Origin: Streptomyces sp. NBC_01260
GTDB lineage: Bacteria; Actinomycetota; Actinomycetes; Streptomycetales; Streptomycetaceae
Direction: 5' to 3'
Assembly: GCF_036226405.1 (NCBI RefSeq)
Contig: NZ_CP108464.1
Span: forward strand, 7,068,001-7,132,000
Length of the DNA stretch: 64,000 bases
Shown here: positions 16,632 through 27,977 of the stretch, piece after piece
Position numbering within the stretch: position 1 is the stretch's first letter
Layout of the letters: the number at the start of each line of letters is the position of its first letter
Translations under genes and position numbers: made by a program
Notes under the pieces: model-generated
Told to the model about the DNA's origin: nothing
What the model saw: the letters and a program-made list of their open reading frames with translations, nothing else
Databases searched by the model: none

Positions 16632-17123
16632 CAAGGAGCGGTCGTGGGCCCGTCCGCCGCACGTCATGGGCGTGGCGGCCGCGCCCCGGGCTGAGGCCTG
16701 AGCGCGTCGCTACGTGACTTCGGCGCAACAGCACCTTCAGCAGCCCCGGACCACGCGGAACGCGGGTCGGACGGCCCTGCGCGCGGACACGTGGGTCAGA
16801 GGGACGAAGTCCGTGCCGTGCAGCCCTGGACCCCCGTCGTCGAACCAGCCCTTGGGGGACGAGGTGACGTTGTGGTCGTTGACCGCAGCGAGTGCGGCTG
16901 CGGAGAGTGTGGCTTCGGCCAGACACGTTGGTTCCCTCGTTGAGCAGGGGCAACGGCAGGGGCAGGGGGTGGTTGCGCCCCGGTGGAACCGCTCCGGCAC
17001 CTACGCCGGGCCAGGCCCTGACCGCGACAGAGCATGTGCGTTCTGACGCAAAACCCCTGCGGCACAGGCGCGTTGCTGCTCAGTACGGGCTCAGGTCCAT
17101 GACAAGGTGGCTAATGTGATCAA
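16632..17123. other. About 490 bp with no convincing gene; possible gene remnant
   Basis: No frame shows a start, family motif and codon bias together. On the minus strand 16737-17000 can be read as a protein-like segment containing AALAAVNDHNVTSS and GWFDDGGPGLHGTDF, which looks more like a decayed gene end than a shadow frame. I do not recognise the family. TAATGT at 17112-17117, 6 bp before the next GTG, is probably a leaderless -10 box. Confidence 0.35.
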
Positions 17124-18035
17124 GTGACAGAATTCAACGTCCTTGGTGACAGCACACAATGGCAGAAGGACTTCGAGCAGCGGCTGCGCGCCTCGTACAC
17201 GGCGGCCGGGCTCGGTGCGGCCGCGACGGAGCGCATGGTGGGCGACATCCGCGCAGGCACCGGCGACTGGACGGTCGCCGGGATCACGGACGCCGGGACC
17301 CGGGTGGGATACGTCGCCGTGGTCGTGGCCGGCGACGACCCGTTCGCGGGCCGCATCGCTGACCTCCACGTCGAGGCACGCCACGTCGGCCGGGGACACG
17401 AGGAGGCCGCCCGGGACTGGGCGGAGCGATGGTGCGCGGAGCGCGGCGCGCGCAGGCTGGACATACGGCTCATCGAGCCCGCAGGCGAGCTGTTCGACGA
17501 CTACGGCGTCCGGGGCCAGCTCAGGGCGCGACACATCGGCTCCCCGCCGGAACCGGTCGAAGGCGTCACCGTGCGGCCGATGACGCAGGCCGAGTACCCC
17601 GAGTGGCTCGCCTCCGAGAAGCTCGCCTACGTCGGCGACATCGTCCGGGCGGGAGCCACGAGCCCCGAGGACGCCGCACGCAAGTCCGACGACGACTTCG
17701 CCAAGCTGATTCCCGAGGGCCTGGCGACGCCCGAGACCACGCTGCTGGTGCTTGAGGCGGCGGGCGAGCGGATCGGTACCGGCTGGTTGAAGCACGGCCA
17801 CCTCCCGGGGGCCACGTATGGCTACTCGCTGCACATCGACGAGCGGTACCGCGGCAAGGGGTACGGCCGGGCCGCGATGGCGTCCGGCGAACAGGCGACG
17901 CTCGCAGCCGGTGACTCGGTGCTGATGTTCACCGTGTGGGGCGGCAACGAGGTGGCGATGAGCCTGTACACGAGCGTCGGCTACCGGATCGTGGAGGAGT
18001 ACCGCTCCCTCGGCCTTCCCCGCTCCGTGGCCTGA
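17124..18035 (+). CDS. GNAT family N-acetyltransferase with two GNAT-like halves
   Basis: 303 residues. The C-terminal half holds a canonical acetyl-CoA site (LHIDERYRGKGYGRAAM) and the closing strand pair TSVGYRIVEEY. The N-terminal half has a weaker GNAT-like fold (DLHVEARHVGRGHEEAARDW) in which the R-G-x-G loop is altered, so probably only the second half binds acetyl-CoA. The GTG start has TAATGT ending 6 bp upstream and no Shine-Dalgarno sequence, which suggests leaderless expression. Acceptor unknown. Confidence 0.85.
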   Translation: MTEFNVLGDSTQWQKDFEQRLRASYTAAGLGAAATERMVGDIRAGTGDWTVAGITDAGTRVGYVAVVVAGDDPFAGRIADLHVEARHVGRGHEEAARDWAERWCAERGARRLDIRLIEPAGELFDDYGVRGQLRARHIGSPPEPVEGVTVRPMTQAEYPEWLASEKLAYVGDIVRAGATSPEDAARKSDDDFAKLIPEGLATPETTLLVLEAAGERIGTGWLKHGHLPGATYGYSLHIDERYRGKGYGRAAMASGEQATLAAGDSVLMFTVWGGNEVAMSLYTSVGYRIVEEYRSLGLPRSVA

Positions 18036-18155
18036 GGCCCGGCCGTCCCGTTGGGCGACGATGTCCGAAGCCGACGGCGTCGCCCCTCGCGATCACGTGT
18101 GTGCTGAGTACGCGAACTCATGTGCGACAGGGGGTCGCCTGCCAGGCTCCGCGGT

Positions 18156-19076
18156 ATGACGAGTGGCAGAAGCGCGCTGACGGCCCTGCATCTCTTCCTG
18201 GTCTGGGCGACGATGGCGGTCACGGTGCCGACGCTCGGGTTCGGGTTGCTGCTGACCGCGTGGGGCGGTGGGGCCGGTGCGGCGGTGCCGGTGCTCGCGC
18301 TGGGATTGCCGCTGGCGGTGGGCCTGCTGGCCACGGCGGGTATCCCGGTGCGGGCCGTGGTGCCGCAGTGCGACTCCGTGCCGCAGCGGCTCGGCTGGGC
18401 GGTCATGGTCTTCGTCCTGGGCACGCTCGGCGTCCTGGCGGGGCTGGCTGCCTACGGTGGGGACGTCGATCTGGGGAGCGCCGGTACCCGCTTCGCGCTG
18501 ACGGGCGTGCCGTACGTCGTGGCCGCGGCGCTCTTCGTACCGAGCCGGTGGGTGCGGCTGGGGGCTGTGGCCGTCCTGGCGGCCGCGGTGGCCTACGGGG
18601 GCTTCGTCGGCCCGGCGCAGTCTCAGCAGCGCCGGCACGACGCGGAGGTCGCGCGCTACCGGGAACACGCGGAACTGCTGTACCTGGGTGCCGCACCGGC
18701 CGGAATGCAGGTGTCCCGTGCCGAGGCCGGGCCCGCCCGCTTCAGTGTCGAATACCGCCCCGTCCGGCAGGACGAGGCGGCGTACGCGGACCTCAACGTG
18801 CGCTCGACGCTCTCTCCGGCACCGCGATGCCCCGAGCTGGTGGAGAAGGACGTTTCCTGCACGGTGGACGCGCACGGCACCATGCGTATGGTCCGCACCT
18901 TCCCCGGCGGCCGTGCCGTCACCCTCACCCGCCACCTCCAAGGCGCCGAGGCCGAGGTCACCAGCCAGACCCTCGGCGAACCGGCGCTACGCCGTCTCCT
19001 GGACACGCTGCACCCGCTGTCGGGCACCGAACTGGCGCAACTGATGCGGGAGAAGAAGATCGACCGCAGGCTCTGA
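18156..19076 (+). CDS. Membrane protein of unknown function
   Basis: 306 residues. Four predicted membrane helices occupy the first 150 residues: TALHLFLVWATMAVTV, VPVLALGLPLAVGLLA, WAVMVFVLGTLGVLAGL and LGAVAVLAAAVAYGGFV. The second half is a soluble domain of about 150 residues with two cysteines (PRCPELVEKDVSCTV) that could form a disulfide, so it may face outside. I do not recognise the family. The ATG at 18156 is preferred because the first helix follows it directly. It is convergent with the truncated nickel permease remnant, with 7 bp between their stops. Confidence 0.7.
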   Translation: MTSGRSALTALHLFLVWATMAVTVPTLGFGLLLTAWGGGAGAAVPVLALGLPLAVGLLATAGIPVRAVVPQCDSVPQRLGWAVMVFVLGTLGVLAGLAAYGGDVDLGSAGTRFALTGVPYVVAAALFVPSRWVRLGAVAVLAAAVAYGGFVGPAQSQQRRHDAEVARYREHAELLYLGAAPAGMQVSRAEAGPARFSVEYRPVRQDEAAYADLNVRSTLSPAPRCPELVEKDVSCTVDAHGTMRMVRTFPGGRAVTLTRHLQGAEAEVTSQTLGEPALRRLLDTLHPLSGTELAQLMREKKIDRRL

Positions 19077-19083
19077 GGCCCGC

Positions 19084-19419
19084 TCACGGCCAGCCGTGCG
19101 GCCCCGGCCCCCGGACGGTGCCCGGGGCCGCGCCACCCGGCACAGCGGTCACGGCGTCGGCGATGTGGTCGGCGTCGAAGGCGTGCCGCATACCCAGGGC
19201 GTGGGCGGCGACCCCGATGCCGATCCCGAACGTCTTCTCCCCGAGGGTGTAGTGCTCGGGCGTGACGATCCAGACCAGGGTGAACCAGCCGATCACATGC
19301 AGGGCCGCGATGAAGGCGGCCATCCCCGCCATCCGCCGCCACTCGGCCCGGGCCATCGAACCGGCCAGCCGCCGCAGGCGGGAGCGGGTGGCGACCGTCG
19401 GGCGGGAGGGGCTGCCCAT
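19084..19419 (-). pseudogene. Truncated NiCoT (HoxN/NixA family) nickel/cobalt permease
   Basis: Only 111 codons remain of a family that is normally about 330-370 residues. The first helix (FIAALHVIGWFTLVWIV) and the nickel signature in the second helix (GMRHAFDADHIADAV) are intact. After DADHI the frame runs into unrelated Gly/Pro-rich sequence and stops at the edge of the convergent membrane-protein gene. All later helices are missing and no continuation is visible in other frames. The promoter side is intact and carries a Nur-like operator, so the remnant may still be transcribed under nickel control. Confidence 0.8.
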
Positions 19420-19446
19420 ACGCGCTTTCTTTCGCTTCGCCCCCGA

Positions 19447-19488
19447 TACCTATCGCGTAATACTCGCTATTGCAATTTATGTGCAATA
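19447..19488 (-). promoter_or_regulatory. Nur-like (nickel) operator and promoter of the truncated permease
   Basis: TTGCAA-N5-GTGCAA at 19470-19486 matches the Streptomyces Nur box (tTGCaa-N5-ttGCAA) at all but one position. It is the centre of a perfect TATTGCA-N7-TGCAATA inverted repeat at 19468-19488. On the minus strand TTGCAA (19475-19470) can act as -35, with TAGGTA (19452-19447) as -10 after a 17-bp spacer. A bound repressor would cover the -35. Confidence 0.75.
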
Positions 19489-19549
19489 AATCCGTGACGA
19501 TGTTGGTGCTCCTGGCGGAGCGCGTACGCGGCATCCCGGGCCAGGTCCG

Positions 19550-20554
19550 TCACCGTGTGTCGCGCTGCCGGAGAAGGTACGCCGCGGTCAGTGCGACGGC
19601 GCGGTCCCCGTCATGCGACAGCTCCTCCAGGGCGCGTGACGCCCGCGCCCCCGGGATGCCCGCCAGTGCCTGGGTCAGCCGCCCGCGCGCGGGCGCTTGT
19701 GCGGTGTCGTGGGCGAGGCGGTCGACGAGCCCGGCCGCGAGCCGGTCCGCCGTCGCGGTGTCGCTCGCCAGCACGCTCAGCGCGTCGGCCGCGTCGGTGT
19801 CGTTCCGTCCCTCCACGATCATGTCGATGAGCGTCGGGACCGCATCGGCCGCACCGCGTGTCCCCAGTGCCAGAGCCGCATGCCCGCGGACCACGGCGTC
19901 GGGGCTCGCGAGAGCATCCCGCAGTCGTGCGGTGGCCTCATCGCCGGGCAGCTCGGCCAGGGACTGAACGGCGCGTTCCCGCACCGCGGGCACCGGCGAG
20001 CCGAGGCCCTCCGCCAGCAGGGCCGGGCCGCTGTCGCCCGACCGCGCCAGCGCCCATCGGATGGCCCCGGCAACGTTCGGCTCCGTCTCGCTCAGTGCCG
20101 CCTCGACCAGGGCGTCCACCGGCACCGGAGCCCCGTCGGCCGACGCGAGGGCCGCACGCTGGCGGGCGTCGGGGCTCTTGGACCCCAGTGCCTGGAGGAG
20201 CGCGACGACCTGGAGGACGTCCCCCCACCCGGCGGGTTCCGCGGCATCGATCCGGCGCAGCCGGGTGAGCAGCTCGGTCTCCGCGGCGATGCGTTCGCGC
20301 GTCTGGCGGACGAGGCCGTCGACGAGCGCCGATGGCGTGAAGCCGGGATCGTCGAGCGCACGCCCGACCTCACGCAGCGACAGCCCCAGCGACCGCAGGC
20401 TCTCGATGTGGAAGACCCGCCGGATGTCCTCCCCGGAGTACTCCCGGTAGCCGGAGCCGGTACGGCCCAAAGGGCGCACCAGGCCGAGTGACTCGTAATG
20501 CCGGAGCATGCGGGCACTGACCCCGGACCGCCGCGCCACCTCACCGATCAACAC
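19550..20554 (-). CDS. MerR family regulator with C-terminal HEAT repeats
   Basis: 334 residues. Residues 1-70 are a MerR winged helix (IGEVARRSGVSARMLRHYESLGLV, then GYREYSGEDIRRVFHI). A dimerisation helix covers about 75-110. Residues 130-330 are tandem HEAT-like helix pairs (for example AVRERAVQSLAELPGDEATARL and VVRGHAALALGTRGAADAVPTL) in place of a ligand pocket. Six bases separate it from the upstream HEAT-repeat gene on the same strand, so both form one operon driven by a MerR-type promoter. The partner protein or signal is unknown. Confidence 0.87.
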   Translation of the reverse strand: MLIGEVARRSGVSARMLRHYESLGLVRPLGRTGSGYREYSGEDIRRVFHIESLRSLGLSLREVGRALDDPGFTPSALVDGLVRQTRERIAAETELLTRLRRIDAAEPAGWGDVLQVVALLQALGSKSPDARQRAALASADGAPVPVDALVEAALSETEPNVAGAIRWALARSGDSGPALLAEGLGSPVPAVRERAVQSLAELPGDEATARLRDALASPDAVVRGHAALALGTRGAADAVPTLIDMIVEGRNDTDAADALSVLASDTATADRLAAGLVDRLAHDTAQAPARGRLTQALAGIPGARASRALEELSHDGDRAVALTAAYLLRQRDTR

Positions 20555-20560
20555 GTCCTG

Positions 20561-21229
20561 TCATCCCTCCTGTCCGGATCCGCCGAGGGCCACGACGCGC
20601 TTCGCCTCCTCGATCGCGAAATCGAATCCGGTGTCAGGGTCACCCAGCAGCCGTTGGGTGGCGAGCGCGTGCGCGCGCACGCGCGGGTCGGGGGCCGTTG
20701 CCGCGGCACACAGAGCCGGCGCGACCGCTTCCCCCAGCGCGACCAGCGCCCGGCTGAGACTCAGCTGCGTCTCCCGCCCGCCACGCCCGAGCTGCGTCGC
20801 CAGCGCCGCGGCCAGTACGGACTCCTCGCCCTCCGGTACGAGCAGGACCGCGGCCCGCCACGCGCTCCGCGCCACCTCGTCGTCGGCGTCGCTCAGAAGC
20901 GTCCGCGTGATCACCGGCCACGCCTGCCGGTCCCCGATCTTGGACAGCGTGTGCAGCGCCTGGCTCCGTGCCTGAGTGCGCTCCGAGCGCACTTCGCCGA
21001 GCAGCCCGGGAAGTGTCATGGACACCGGGTGGCGGGTGAGTGCCCAGGTCAGCATGTCGCGGACGAAGAACTCGGGCTCGATCGCACATCGCTCGATGAG
21101 CTTGTCGACGAAGCGCGGGTCGGGCGTCGTGCCGACCTCCAGAGCAGCCCGCAGGCGCACGGACGAACGGCCGTCCGCCAACCCCTGGAGCGCTCGTGCC
21201 GCATGAGCGTCCTGATTCGTGATCGTCAT
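20561..21229 (-). CDS. HEAT-repeat protein, operon partner of the MerR regulator
   Basis: 222 residues of helix pairs typical of HEAT repeats (VRLRAALEVGTTPDPRFVDKLIERC, RTQARSQALHTLSKIG, DDEVARSAWRAAVLLVPEG). No enzymatic motif. The ATG has the strong site AAGGAGG 8 bases upstream, which rules out longer starts. It is the first gene of a two-gene unit with the MerR/HEAT regulator. The two may interact through their HEAT surfaces (inference). Confidence 0.82.
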   Translation of the reverse strand: MTITNQDAHAARALQGLADGRSSVRLRAALEVGTTPDPRFVDKLIERCAIEPEFFVRDMLTWALTRHPVSMTLPGLLGEVRSERTQARSQALHTLSKIGDRQAWPVITRTLLSDADDEVARSAWRAAVLLVPEGEESVLAAALATQLGRGGRETQLSLSRALVALGEAVAPALCAAATAPDPRVRAHALATQRLLGDPDTGFDFAIEEAKRVVALGGSGQEG

Positions 21230-21251
21230 CGAGACCACCTCCTTGGCCGGC

Positions 21252-21282
21252 AGTGAAGACCCTGCCACCGTGTCAAGGTCAA
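21252..21282 (-). promoter_or_regulatory. MerR-type promoter with 19-bp spacer and central dyad
   Basis: On the minus strand TTGACC (21282-21277) and a weak TTCACT (21257-21252) are separated by 19 bp. The spacer forms part of an imperfect 23-bp dyad at 21258-21280 (9 of 11 pairs match). An over-long spacer with a dyad between -35 and -10 is the classic MerR arrangement, so the operon is probably autoregulated. Confidence 0.6.
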
Positions 21283-21411
21283 ATGATCGGGTCTCCCGGG
21301 GCTGTTGCCGCCTTCGTCGGCTTCTCGGTCCGGTTGACGCCAACGACGACGATCGACGGTGTGGTCGACACCGGTCACGCCGCTCCCTCGGCCTCTCGTC
21401 GCCCCTGTCGT

Positions 21412-22233
21412 TCAGCCGGCCAACAGCCTCTGGGTGTGCAGGTGGAGCCGCCGAGCTTCCTCGATCGTGAACCCGGGGCCGTGCGGGTCGAGTGGCACGC
21501 CCCGCACGAAGGCGCTGAGCGGCGCGGCGGGTGGGTCGTCCAGCACCTTCAGGATCGGGGCCATGGCCTCCTGGACCGACTGGGCGGACCGGCGGATGGT
21601 GTCGATCTGCGCCATGACATCCGGCGTGTACTGCCCCGAGAAACTGGTGTTGACTGTTCCCGGGTTGAGCAGTACGTACCGGACCTTCGTCCTCGGTCGG
21701 GTTTGCGTGAAGGCGACGCCGAGCAGGTCGTTGAGCCGCCCGCCCTGCATCAGCGCCCGGTGCCCGTCGTACTCCCGTGCAAGCTGCAGGTCCTCCCAGT
21801 GGATCTCTCCTTCGCCGCCGGGCCCGGCGATGTTGAGGATGACCGGGTTGTCGGCGGATTCGAGCAGGTGGGCCAGCCCGTGGCTCAGTACGAAGCGGCT
21901 GAGGTAGAAGTGGGCGAAGGTGTTCTCGAAGCCTTCGGCGGTGACCAGGCGGGTGGTCCGGAAGTGCCGGGCGCACAGCACCAGGGCGTCGACCTTCGCA
22001 AAGGACGACCTGATGCTGTCGACCACCGCTCCGGTCCGGGACAGCCGGCTCAGGTCGGCGTGTATGAAGTGTGCCCGCGCGACCGCGCCACGTTGTGCCG
22101 CGGCGTCGAGCCATGCCTTGCCTTTGTCCGCGCTGCGCCCGACGATCACCACCTCCTGCCCTTCTTCCAGGTACCTCTGGGCGACGGCCCTGCCGATGCC
22201 GTCTGTGCCGCCGGTGATGACGTAGGTCTTCAT
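21412..22233 (-). CDS. Short-chain dehydrogenase/reductase-like protein with altered active site
   Basis: 273 residues. The Rossmann cofactor motif TGGTDGIGR is intact at residues 7-15, and VVIVGRSADKGK follows. The usual YxxxK catalytic pair appears to be replaced by MxxxR in ALMQGGRLNDLL, and the NNAG strand reads LVLCARHF, so classical SDR chemistry is doubtful. It may be a binding protein or use another mechanism. AAAGGAG lies 7 bases before the ATG. It follows the PPOX gene by 28 bp, forming an operon divergent from a TetR gene that probably represses it. Confidence 0.8.
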   Translation of the reverse strand: MKTYVITGGTDGIGRAVAQRYLEEGQEVVIVGRSADKGKAWLDAAAQRGAVARAHFIHADLSRLSRTGAVVDSIRSSFAKVDALVLCARHFRTTRLVTAEGFENTFAHFYLSRFVLSHGLAHLLESADNPVILNIAGPGGEGEIHWEDLQLAREYDGHRALMQGGRLNDLLGVAFTQTRPRTKVRYVLLNPGTVNTSFSGQYTPDVMAQIDTIRRSAQSVQEAMAPILKVLDDPPAAPLSAFVRGVPLDPHGPGFTIEEARRLHLHTQRLLAG

Positions 22234-22261
22234 CAGGGTGCTCCTTTGCCGCGCCTCCGGC

Positions 22262-22675
22262 TCACAGGAAGCGGGACGCGATCTTTTCGGCGGTGACGTG
22301 AACGGTGACCAGTTCCGGGAGGGGGGCGTACGACTCCGGGTGGGGTTCGGTGTAGGTCTTGTCGGTGTACTTGACCGCCAGTTCGTCCATGCGTTCGCGA
22401 CTGCCCGCGCTCTCGAGCCGGGCGGTGCCGCTGATCACCGCGTATCCGTACGGTTCGTCCGGCGGGTTGACCGACAGGCTCAGCCGCGGGTCGCGCCGCA
22501 GATTGCGCACTTTGAGCTTGTCGACGCCGGTCACGAAGAAGAGGCCGTCGCCGTCCCTCCCCACCCAGACCACTGACTGGTGCGGACTCCCGTCGGGCCG
22601 AAGGGTCGCCACGGTGACGAAGATCCTGGAATCGAGGGTTTCCTTCAGTTTCTCGGACATGCGGACCGGGCTCAC
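22262..22675 (-). CDS. PPOX-class (split-barrel) flavin/F420-dependent oxidoreductase
   Basis: About 137 residues. The split beta-barrel pattern is clear: FVTVATLRPDGSPHQSVVWV, FFVTGVDKLKVRNLRRDPRLSLSV and YAVISGTARL. Small actinobacterial members bind F420 or FMN and reduce or bind diverse compounds. The GTG at 22675 is chosen for AGGAG six bases upstream. An ATG five codons later (22660) is possible. It heads the operon with the SDR-like gene and faces a TetR gene across a region of about 150 bp. Confidence 0.82.
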   Translation of the reverse strand: MSPVRMSEKLKETLDSRIFVTVATLRPDGSPHQSVVWVGRDGDGLFFVTGVDKLKVRNLRRDPRLSLSVNPPDEPYGYAVISGTARLESAGSRERMDELAVKYTDKTYTEPHPESYAPLPELVTVHVTAEKIASRFL

Positions 22676-22731
22676 GCGGGGCTCCTGGAACGAGGGATGA
22701 CGCGACGCGGTCGCGCCGGGACAACTAAACA

Positions 22732-22745
22732 CCACAACACTGTGG
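22732..22745. promoter_or_regulatory. Candidate TetR operator
   Basis: CCACA-ACAC-TGTGG is a perfect short inverted repeat in the AT-richer middle of the divergent PPOX/TetR region, 57 bp from the GTG and 79 bp from the TetR ATG. Its location fits a shared operator. Confidence 0.4.
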
Positions 22746-22823
22746 CAGTTGGCCTGCGAATTGCAATAGGGGAGCCGCAGTTGATGGCTCACCGGCCCCA
22801 GAGCTGCGTATGCTCCAGTCGCG

Positions 22824-23363
22824 ATGAGAGCTGACGCGGCACGTAACCTGGAGGCGGTCCTGCAGACCGGTGCGCGCCTGCTCGCGCGTGACCCCGGCAC
22901 GAGCATCGCGGCGATCGCAGCGGCGGCGGGCGTCGACCGACGTACCGTCTACCGTCGCTTCGAGACCCGTGAGGCACTCATGGCCGCTGTCTACGCGGCC
23001 AAGCTCGATGCCTGTGAGAAGGTCGTCGCCGAGGCGCGGCTGACCGAGGCTCCCGTGATGGTTGCGCTGCACAGGTATGCGGAGGGCATCATCACCGTCA
23101 GCAGGCGTTGGCCGGTGGACGTGCGGCAGATGCGGGACGAGGCCGCCGCCGCCCGCCTCTGCCGACTGATCGGGCAACTCGACGCCTTCATGGACCGCGC
23201 GGTGCGCGAGAGCGTCATCCGCCCCGGCCTTCCACTCCGCTGGGCCCGCTCCCAGCTCATTCACCTCACCAGCATCGCCTCACACGAGATGCCGGAGCTG
23301 ACCACCGCTCAGGGAGCTGACATGGTGGTTCATTCGCTGATCACCGGACTCGGCCCCGCCTGA
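22824..23363 (+). CDS. TetR family regulator
   Basis: 179 residues. The N-terminal helix-turn-helix reads TSIAAIAAAAGVDRRTVYRRFETREALMAAVY, the standard TetR pattern. The C-terminal ligand domain is divergent and gives no substrate clue. The gene is divergent from the PPOX-SDR operon, and an inverted repeat lies between them, so local repression is the likely role. Confidence 0.87.
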   Translation: MRADAARNLEAVLQTGARLLARDPGTSIAAIAAAAGVDRRTVYRRFETREALMAAVYAAKLDACEKVVAEARLTEAPVMVALHRYAEGIITVSRRWPVDVRQMRDEAAAARLCRLIGQLDAFMDRAVRESVIRPGLPLRWARSQLIHLTSIASHEMPELTTAQGADMVVHSLITGLGPA

Positions 23364-25862
<2,499 letters not shown>

Positions 25863-25866
<4 letters not shown>

Positions 25867-26765
25867 CCGCCGCGCGGAAGCACACCGCACTCCCGAAGGC
25901 GCAGATCCTCATCGAGGCGCTGCCCTGGCTGACCCGGCACAACGGCAAGACCGTCGTCATCAAGTTCGGCGGCAACGCCATGATCGACGAGGAGCTGAAG
26001 GCGGCCTTCGCGCAGGACGTCGTCTTCCTGCGGCACGCGGGCCTCAAGCCCGTCGTCGTGCACGGCGGCGGCCCGCAGATCAGCGCCCAGCTCGACAAGC
26101 AGGGCCTGGTCAGTGAGTTCAAGGCCGGTCTGCGTGTCACCACGCCCGAGGCGATGGACGTCGTACGGATGGTGCTCGCCGGACAGGTCCAGCGCGAGCT
26201 CGTCGGCCTGCTCAACCAGCACGGACCGCTCGCCGTCGGCATGACCGGCGAGGACGCCCACACCATCACCGCCACCCAGCACCGGCCCGTCATCGAAGGC
26301 GAGGCCGTCGACATCGGCCGGGTCGGCGAGATCACCGCCATCGACACCGGGGCCATCCAGGCGCTGCTGGACGACGGCCGTATCCCGGTCATCTCCTCGA
26401 TCGCCCGCTCCGCCGACGACAACCACGTCTACAACGTCAACGCGGACACCGCGGCCGCCGCGCTCGCCGCCGCGCTGAACGCCGAGACGCTGATGGTCCT
26501 CACCGATGTCGAGGGCCTCTACGAGGACTGGCCCAACAGCGACGACGTGATCAGCCGCCTCACCGCCACCGAACTGGAGAAGCTCCTGCCGGAGCTCTCC
26601 AGCGGAATGGTGCCCAAGATGCAGGGCTGTCTGCACGCCGTGCGCAACGGCGTCGAGACCGCCCGGGTCATCGACGGGCGGGTCCAGCACTCGATCCTGC
26701 TGGAGATCTTCACCGACGAGGGAATCGGCACGATGGTCGTGCCCGACGCACAGGGGGAAGCATGA
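25863..26765 (+). CDS. argB: Acetylglutamate kinase
   Basis: 300 residues of the amino acid kinase family. [11 protein letters not shown] near the N-terminus binds ATP phosphates, [10 protein letters not shown] binds acetylglutamate, and [15 protein letters not shown] and VLTDVEGLY are the usual ATP-domain motifs. The N-terminal helix before the kinase fold (residues 1-25) is the feature found in arginine-inhibited hexameric forms, so feedback inhibition by arginine is likely. Start and stop overlap argJ and argD by ATGA. Confidence 0.96.
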
Positions 26766-27952
26766 CCAACGCGGAGCTCTCGCACCGCTGGAAGACCGCG
26801 CTGATGGATAACTACGGCACCCCGAAGCTGTCCCTCGTCAGCGGATCCGGCGCCTACGTCCAGGACGCCGACGGCACCCGGTACCTCGACTTCGTCGGCG
26901 GCATCGCGGTGAACGCGCTGGGCCACGCCCACCCCGCGGTCGTCGAGGCGGTCTCCACCCAGATCGCCTCGCTCGGCCACGTCTCCAACCTCTTCATCGC
27001 CGAACCGCCCGTCGCGCTCGCCGAGCGGCTGCTCCAGCTCTTCGGCCGCACCGGCAAGGTCTTCTTCTGCAACTCGGGCGCCGAGGCGGTCGAGGCCGCG
27101 TTCAAGATCGGCCGGCTGACCGGGCGCGGCCACATGGTCGCCACCGACGGCGGCTTCCACGGCCGCACCATGGGCGCCCTCGCGCTCACCGGCCAGCCCA
27201 CGAAGCGGGATCCGTTCCTCCCGCTGCCCGGTGACGTCACCCATGTCCCGTACGGGGACGTCGAGGCGCTGCGGGCCGCGGTGACCACCGACACCGCGCT
27301 GCTGATCATCGAGCCGATCCAGGGCGAGAACGGTGTGGTCGTCCCGCCCAAGGGTTATCTGGAGGCGGCCCGGGAGATCACCCGGGCCACCGGCACCCTG
27401 CTCGTGCTCGACGAGGTGCAGACCGGGATCGGCCGGTGCGGCACCTGGTTCGAGCACCAGGCCCACCAGGGCGTCGAGCCCGATCTGGTCACCCTCGCCA
27501 AGGGGCTCGGCGGCGGACTGCCGATCGGCGCCACGGTGGCGTTCGGCGCGGCTGCCGACCTGCTGGAGCCCGGCCAGCACGGCACGACGTTCGGCGGCAA
27601 CCCGATCGCCTGCGCAGCCGGACTCGCGGTCCTGGACACCCTGGCCGCCGACGGCGCGCTGGACAACGTGAAGCGGCTCGGTGAGCGGATCCGGGAGGGC
27701 GTGGAGGGTCTGGGGCACCCCTTGGTCTCCCATGTCCGGGGCTCCGGCCTGCTGCTGGGTATCGTGCTCACCGAGCCCCTCGCCCCCCAGGTGCAGCAGG
27801 CGGCTCAGGGAGCCCGACTCCTGGTGAACGCACCCGCACCCGATGTCGTACGGCTGATGCCGCCGCTGATCATCGGTGACGCGGAGGTGGACACGTTCCT
27901 TCAGGCACTTCCCGGCGTACTCGACGCGGCACAAGGACGATCCGGAAAATGA
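26762..27952 (+). CDS. argD: Acetylornithine aminotransferase
   Basis: 396 residues, class III PLP aminotransferase. Key motifs: [14 protein letters not shown] near residue 105 (phosphate binding), [10 protein letters not shown] (Asp that pairs with the PLP nitrogen) and Lys247 in [14 protein letters not shown], the Schiff-base lysine. It makes N-acetylornithine using glutamate. Overlaps argB by ATGA. argR follows after 25 bp. Confidence 0.95.
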   Translation: MTNAELSHRWKTALMDNYGTPKLSLVSGSGAYVQDADGTRYLDFVGGIAVNALGHAHPAVVEAVSTQIASLGHVSNLFIAEPPVALAERLLQLFGRTGKVFFCNSGAEAVEAAFKIGRLTGRGHMVATDGGFHGRTMGALALTGQPTKRDPFLPLPGDVTHVPYGDVEALRAAVTTDTALLIIEPIQGENGVVVPPKGYLEAAREITRATGTLLVLDEVQTGIGRCGTWFEHQAHQGVEPDLVTLAKGLGGGLPIGATVAFGAAADLLEPGQHGTTFGGNPIACAAGLAVLDTLAADGALDNVKRLGERIREGVEGLGHPLVSHVRGSGLLLGIVLTEPLAPQVQQAAQGARLLVNAPAPDVVRLMPPLIIGDAEVDTFLQALPGVLDAAQGRSGK

Positions 27953-27977
27953 CGTTCCGGAGAATGAGGCGACGACG

